From assembly GCA_905215395.1 (NCBI GenBank), contig CAJMQA010000155.1, positions 1-8,216 on the forward strand: DNA of 8,216 nucleotides, given 5' to 3'. The notes beneath the pieces are model-generated. The model was not told the DNA's origin and did not search any database. It worked only from the letters and a program-made list of their open reading frames with translations. A program made the translations under genes and the position numbers. Source of the DNA: an uncultured bacterium (lineage in GTDB: Bacteria; Bacteroidota; Bacteroidia; Bacteroidales; Marinifilaceae). This document shows, piece by piece, positions 5,713 to 8,216 of the stretch (within the stretch, counting starts at the first letter, position 1; the number at the start of each line of letters is the position of its first letter).

Positions 5713-7926
5713 ATGATCCAGACAGTATTGAAAAGGGATGGCCGTGTAGTCGGTTTTAATGAGGCAAAAATTATAGCAGCAGTGAGAAGGGCGATGTTGC
5801 ATACAGAGCGGGGAGAGGATATGGAACTAGCCCGTGAAATTGCAGACCGTATTGCCTGCAAAGGAGAGGAACAGATGAGCGTGGAGGAGATTCAGGATTG
5901 TGTAGAGCTGGAGTTGATGAAGAGCCGCCGGAAAGATGTGGCACAATTGTATATCGCATACCGGAACCAAAGAAGTGTGGCTCGTAAAGCGAAAACCCGG
6001 GATATTTTTCTGGAGATCATAGAGACAAAATCGAATGATGTGACCCGTGAAAATGCGAATATGAATGCGGATACACCGGCAGGGATGATGATGAAGTTTT
6101 CGAGTGAATCGACCAAACCTTTTGTGGATGATTATTTATTGGCGGATGAGGTAAAAGAGGCTGTTCGTCAAGGATATCTGCATATTCATGATAAGGACTA
6201 TTATCCGACTAAAAGTTTGACTTGTGTACAACATCCCCTGGATAAAATATTGCAGCATGGTTTTTTTGCCGGGCATGGGGAATCACGTCCGGCAAAAAGG
6301 ATTGAAACAGCCAGTATCCTGGGATGTATTTCTTTGGAAACAGCTCAGAATGAGATGCATGGAGGCCAGGCCATTCCTGCTTTTGATTTCTATCTGGCTC
6401 CGTATGTCCGCAGTAGTTTTATTGAGGAAATTAAGGTTATCGAAGATATGACGGCACAGGATTATAAACACTTGTATGACTATCCGATAAAAGATTATGT
6501 GCACAAAGAGCTGGGGGGACTGGAGGGAGATGGACGGGTTTTACAACATGCGGTCAATCGTACGGTCAGCCGGGTGCATCAGGCAATGGAGGCCTTTATT
6601 CATAATATGAATACCATCCATAGCCGTGGGGGAAATCAGGTTGTATTCAGTTCTGTAAACTACGGAACAGATATATCGGCAGAGGGACGTTGTATTATCC
6701 GGGAAATGCTGGCTTCCACATACAGAGGAGTGGGAAATGGAGGGACGGCTATTTTTCCGATACAAATTTGGAAAAAGAAGCGTGGAGTGAATTATTTACC
6801 ACAAGATCCGAATTACGATTTGTATATATTTGCCTGTAAGGTTTCGGCCCTGCGATTTTTTCCGAATTTTCTCAATCTGGATGCGACCTTTAACCGGCAT
6901 GAGTTGTGGCGTGCTGATGATCCGGAACGTTATCGTTACGAAACAGCCACCATGGGATGCAGAACCCGGGTATTTGAGAATCGTTTCGGGGAAAAGACCT
7001 CTGTCGGGCGTGGTAACTTATCTTTTTCGACTATTAATATTGTCCGTCTGGCTATTGAGTGTATGGAAATAACGGACCGGGAGGAAAAGCTCCGGATGTT
7101 TTTTAAAAAGCTGGACGGAGTGTTGGAATTAACTGCTCTGCAATTACACCGTCGGTTTGAGTTTCAGAAAACAGCCCGCGTCAAACAGTTTCCTTTACTG
7201 ATGTCTTCTCTTTGGACCGGAGCTGAACATTTGCAACTCCAAGATACGATTGAGAGTGTCATCAATCAGGGAACTTTGGGAATAGGTTTTATCGGATTGG
7301 CGGAATGTCTGGTTGCTTTAACCGGAAGGCATCATGGAGAAGATGCGTCAGCTCAGGAATTGGGATTGAAAATAGTAACCCATTTCCGGGATAGGGCCAA
7401 TGAATTTTCTGAACGCTGGCAGCATAATTACAGTGTACTGGCAACTCCGGCAGAGGGGTTAAGCGGTAAGTTTACAGAGAGAGACAGAAAGAGTTTCGGG
7501 ATTATTCCGGGAATTACGGACAGGGATTATTACACCAATTCCAATCATGTCCCGGTTTATTATAAGTGTAGTGCCCGTCATAAAGCTGAAATAGAAGCTC
7601 CTTATCATGATCTTACCCGTGGTGGGCATATCTTTTATGTGGAAATTGATGGGGATGCCACTCACAATCCGGATGCAATTATGTCGGTGGTAGATATGAT
7701 GGACCGGTATAATATGGGCTATTGTTCCGTTAATCATAACCGGAACCGTTGTATGGATTGTGGTTATGAAAATGCTGAGGATAGGATGGAGGAATGCCCG
7801 GAATGTGGAAGTCGGAATGTGGATCGTTTGCAGCGGATTACGGGGTATCTGGTAGGAACCACTGACCGTTGGAACCATGCAAAGCTGGCTGAGTTGAATG
7901 ACAGGGTAAAACATGCAGGCATATGA
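5713..7926 (+). CDS. nrdD: Anaerobic (class III) ribonucleoside-triphosphate reductase, catalytic subunit
   Basis: NrdD reduces ribonucleotides to deoxyribonucleotides without oxygen or B12, using a glycyl radical installed by NrdG. The protein is 737 residues from ATG 5713. An in-frame GTG at 5689 would add eight residues, but family members begin IQTVxKRDGRVVGFNE as here. Residues 2-92 form an ATP-cone (allosteric) domain. C205 in SILGCISLETAQ and C416 in MGCRTRVFENRFG are the active-site cysteines; their 211-residue spacing equals that of C79 and C290 in phage T4 NrdD. GRGNLSFSTINI and NQVVFSSVNYG are further family blocks. The C-terminal zinc site is intact (C680, C683, C695, C698 in CMDCGYEN...CPECG), and RITGYLVG carries the radical glycine G711. 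No broken or missing key residue is seen. Expression is under the cobalamin riboswitch upstream; nrdG follows with a 4-bp overlap. Confidence 0.97.
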   Translation: MIQTVLKRDGRVVGFNEAKIIAAVRRAMLHTERGEDMELAREIADRIACKGEEQMSVEEIQDCVELELMKSRRKDVAQLYIAYRNQRSVARKAKTRDIFLEIIETKSNDVTRENANMNADTPAGMMMKFSSESTKPFVDDYLLADEVKEAVRQGYLHIHDKDYYPTKSLTCVQHPLDKILQHGFFAGHGESRPAKRIETASILGCISLETAQNEMHGGQAIPAFDFYLAPYVRSSFIEEIKVIEDMTAQDYKHLYDYPIKDYVHKELGGLEGDGRVLQHAVNRTVSRVHQAMEAFIHNMNTIHSRGGNQVVFSSVNYGTDISAEGRCIIREMLASTYRGVGNGGTAIFPIQIWKKKRGVNYLPQDPNYDLYIFACKVSALRFFPNFLNLDATFNRHELWRADDPERYRYETATMGCRTRVFENRFGEKTSVGRGNLSFSTINIVRLAIECMEITDREEKLRMFFKKLDGVLELTALQLHRRFEFQKTARVKQFPLLMSSLWTGAEHLQLQDTIESVINQGTLGIGFIGLAECLVALTGRHHGEDASAQELGLKIVTHFRDRANEFSERWQHNYSVLATPAEGLSGKFTERDRKSFGIIPGITDRDYYTNSNHVPVYYKCSARHKAEIEAPYHDLTRGGHIFYVEIDGDATHNPDAIMSVVDMMDRYNMGYCSVNHNRNRCMDCGYENAEDRMEECPECGSRNVDRLQRITGYLVGTTDRWNHAKLAELNDRVKHAGI

Positions 7927-8216
7927 AAATCATAGTTCTGGATATTATTGAAGATACAGTGGTCGATGGCCCAGGTTTCCGGACAGCTGTTTATGCTGCT
8001 GGTTGTCGGCATCAGTGTCCGGGTTGTCATAATCCGGAATCCTGGAATATAGCTCGTGGACAGGGGATAGAGATCAGAGAACTGGCAAACCGTTTGCTGG
8101 AGGATCCTTTTTCGAACATCACTTTCAGTGGGGGAGATCCCTTGGAACAGGCGGATGCTTTTACAGAATTAGCCCGTTTGATCAGGAGAGAAAGTAAAAA
8201 AACTATCTGGTGTTAT
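7923..8216 (+). CDS. nrdG: Anaerobic ribonucleotide reductase activating protein, partial (3' end outside window)
   Basis: The radical SAM activase makes the glycyl radical on NrdD by cleaving S-adenosylmethionine at a [4Fe-4S] cluster. The 98 visible codons start MKIIVLDIIEDTVVDGPGFR, a normal NrdG opening. They contain the cluster motif CRHQCPGC (CxxxCxxC: C28, C32, C35), followed by HNPESWN and the SAM-binding FSGGDPLEQ segment. The reading frame is open to the window edge; family members are around 155-180 residues, so roughly 60-80 residues are missing. ATG 7923 overlaps the nrdD stop (ATGA), implying translational coupling and co-regulation by the same riboswitch. Confidence 0.95.
   Translation, partial: MKIIVLDIIEDTVVDGPGFRTAVYAAGCRHQCPGCHNPESWNIARGQGIEIRELANRLLEDPFSNITFSGGDPLEQADAFTELARLIRRESKKTIWCY

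Noticed and set aside
7459..7914. 151-codon open frame on - strand
   Set aside because: It is antisense to the C-terminal zinc and glycyl-radical region of nrdD, whose coding sense is certain, and it has no protein features of its own.

Overview
The window looks like chromosomal DNA from an anaerobic member of the Bacteroidales (Bacteroidota). The reasons are the Bacteroidota-type promoter boxes (TAnnTTTG) before several genes, the lack of strong Shine-Dalgarno sequences, a lipoprotein with an acidic stretch after the lipid-bearing cysteine, remnants of an hmu-type haem locus, and an oxygen-sensitive class III ribonucleotide reductase. Genus cannot be fixed from the sequence; families such as Odoribacteraceae or Tannerellaceae are possible. 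All recognisable genes lie on the + strand.

Region 1 (1-1708) is the 3' part of an operon resembling the hmuS end of the haem-utilisation locus: a CobN/HmuS-type large chelatase-like protein, a MotA/TolQ/ExbB-family channel protein and a small DUF2149 membrane protein. All three reading frames are broken by what looks like a single lost base (near 173-179, 952 and 1593-1598). The chelatase-like gene also seems to lack its central to C-terminal catalytic region, with the sequence passing from the middle of the family directly to a C-terminal membrane anchor. I read this as a decaying operon. Sequencing error or ribosomal/transcriptional slippage are the alternatives.

Region 2 (1709-5184) holds four intact and apparently unrelated genes: a CDF-family zinc/divalent-cation efflux protein, an eight-repeat TPR protein, a PepSY-like lipoprotein built from four similar units, and a C_GCAxxG_C_C family cysteine-rich protein. 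The 38-67 bp gaps, several with a candidate promoter box, suggest separate or loosely coupled transcription.

Region 3 (5185-8216) starts with about 210 bp of AT-rich DNA without a gene. It is followed by a promoter box, a well-conserved cobalamin riboswitch with a recognisable expression platform, the complete anaerobic ribonucleotide reductase nrdD, and the first 98 codons of its activase nrdG, overlapping nrdD by 4 bp. The arrangement implies that adenosylcobalamin turns down the B12-independent reductase, probably because the cell has a B12-dependent (class II, NrdJ) enzyme elsewhere.

I found no CRISPR array, tRNA, rRNA, insertion sequence or phage gene. No wholly new system is evident. 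The most distinctive items are the concerted decay of the hmu-like operon and the B12-controlled nrdDG operon.
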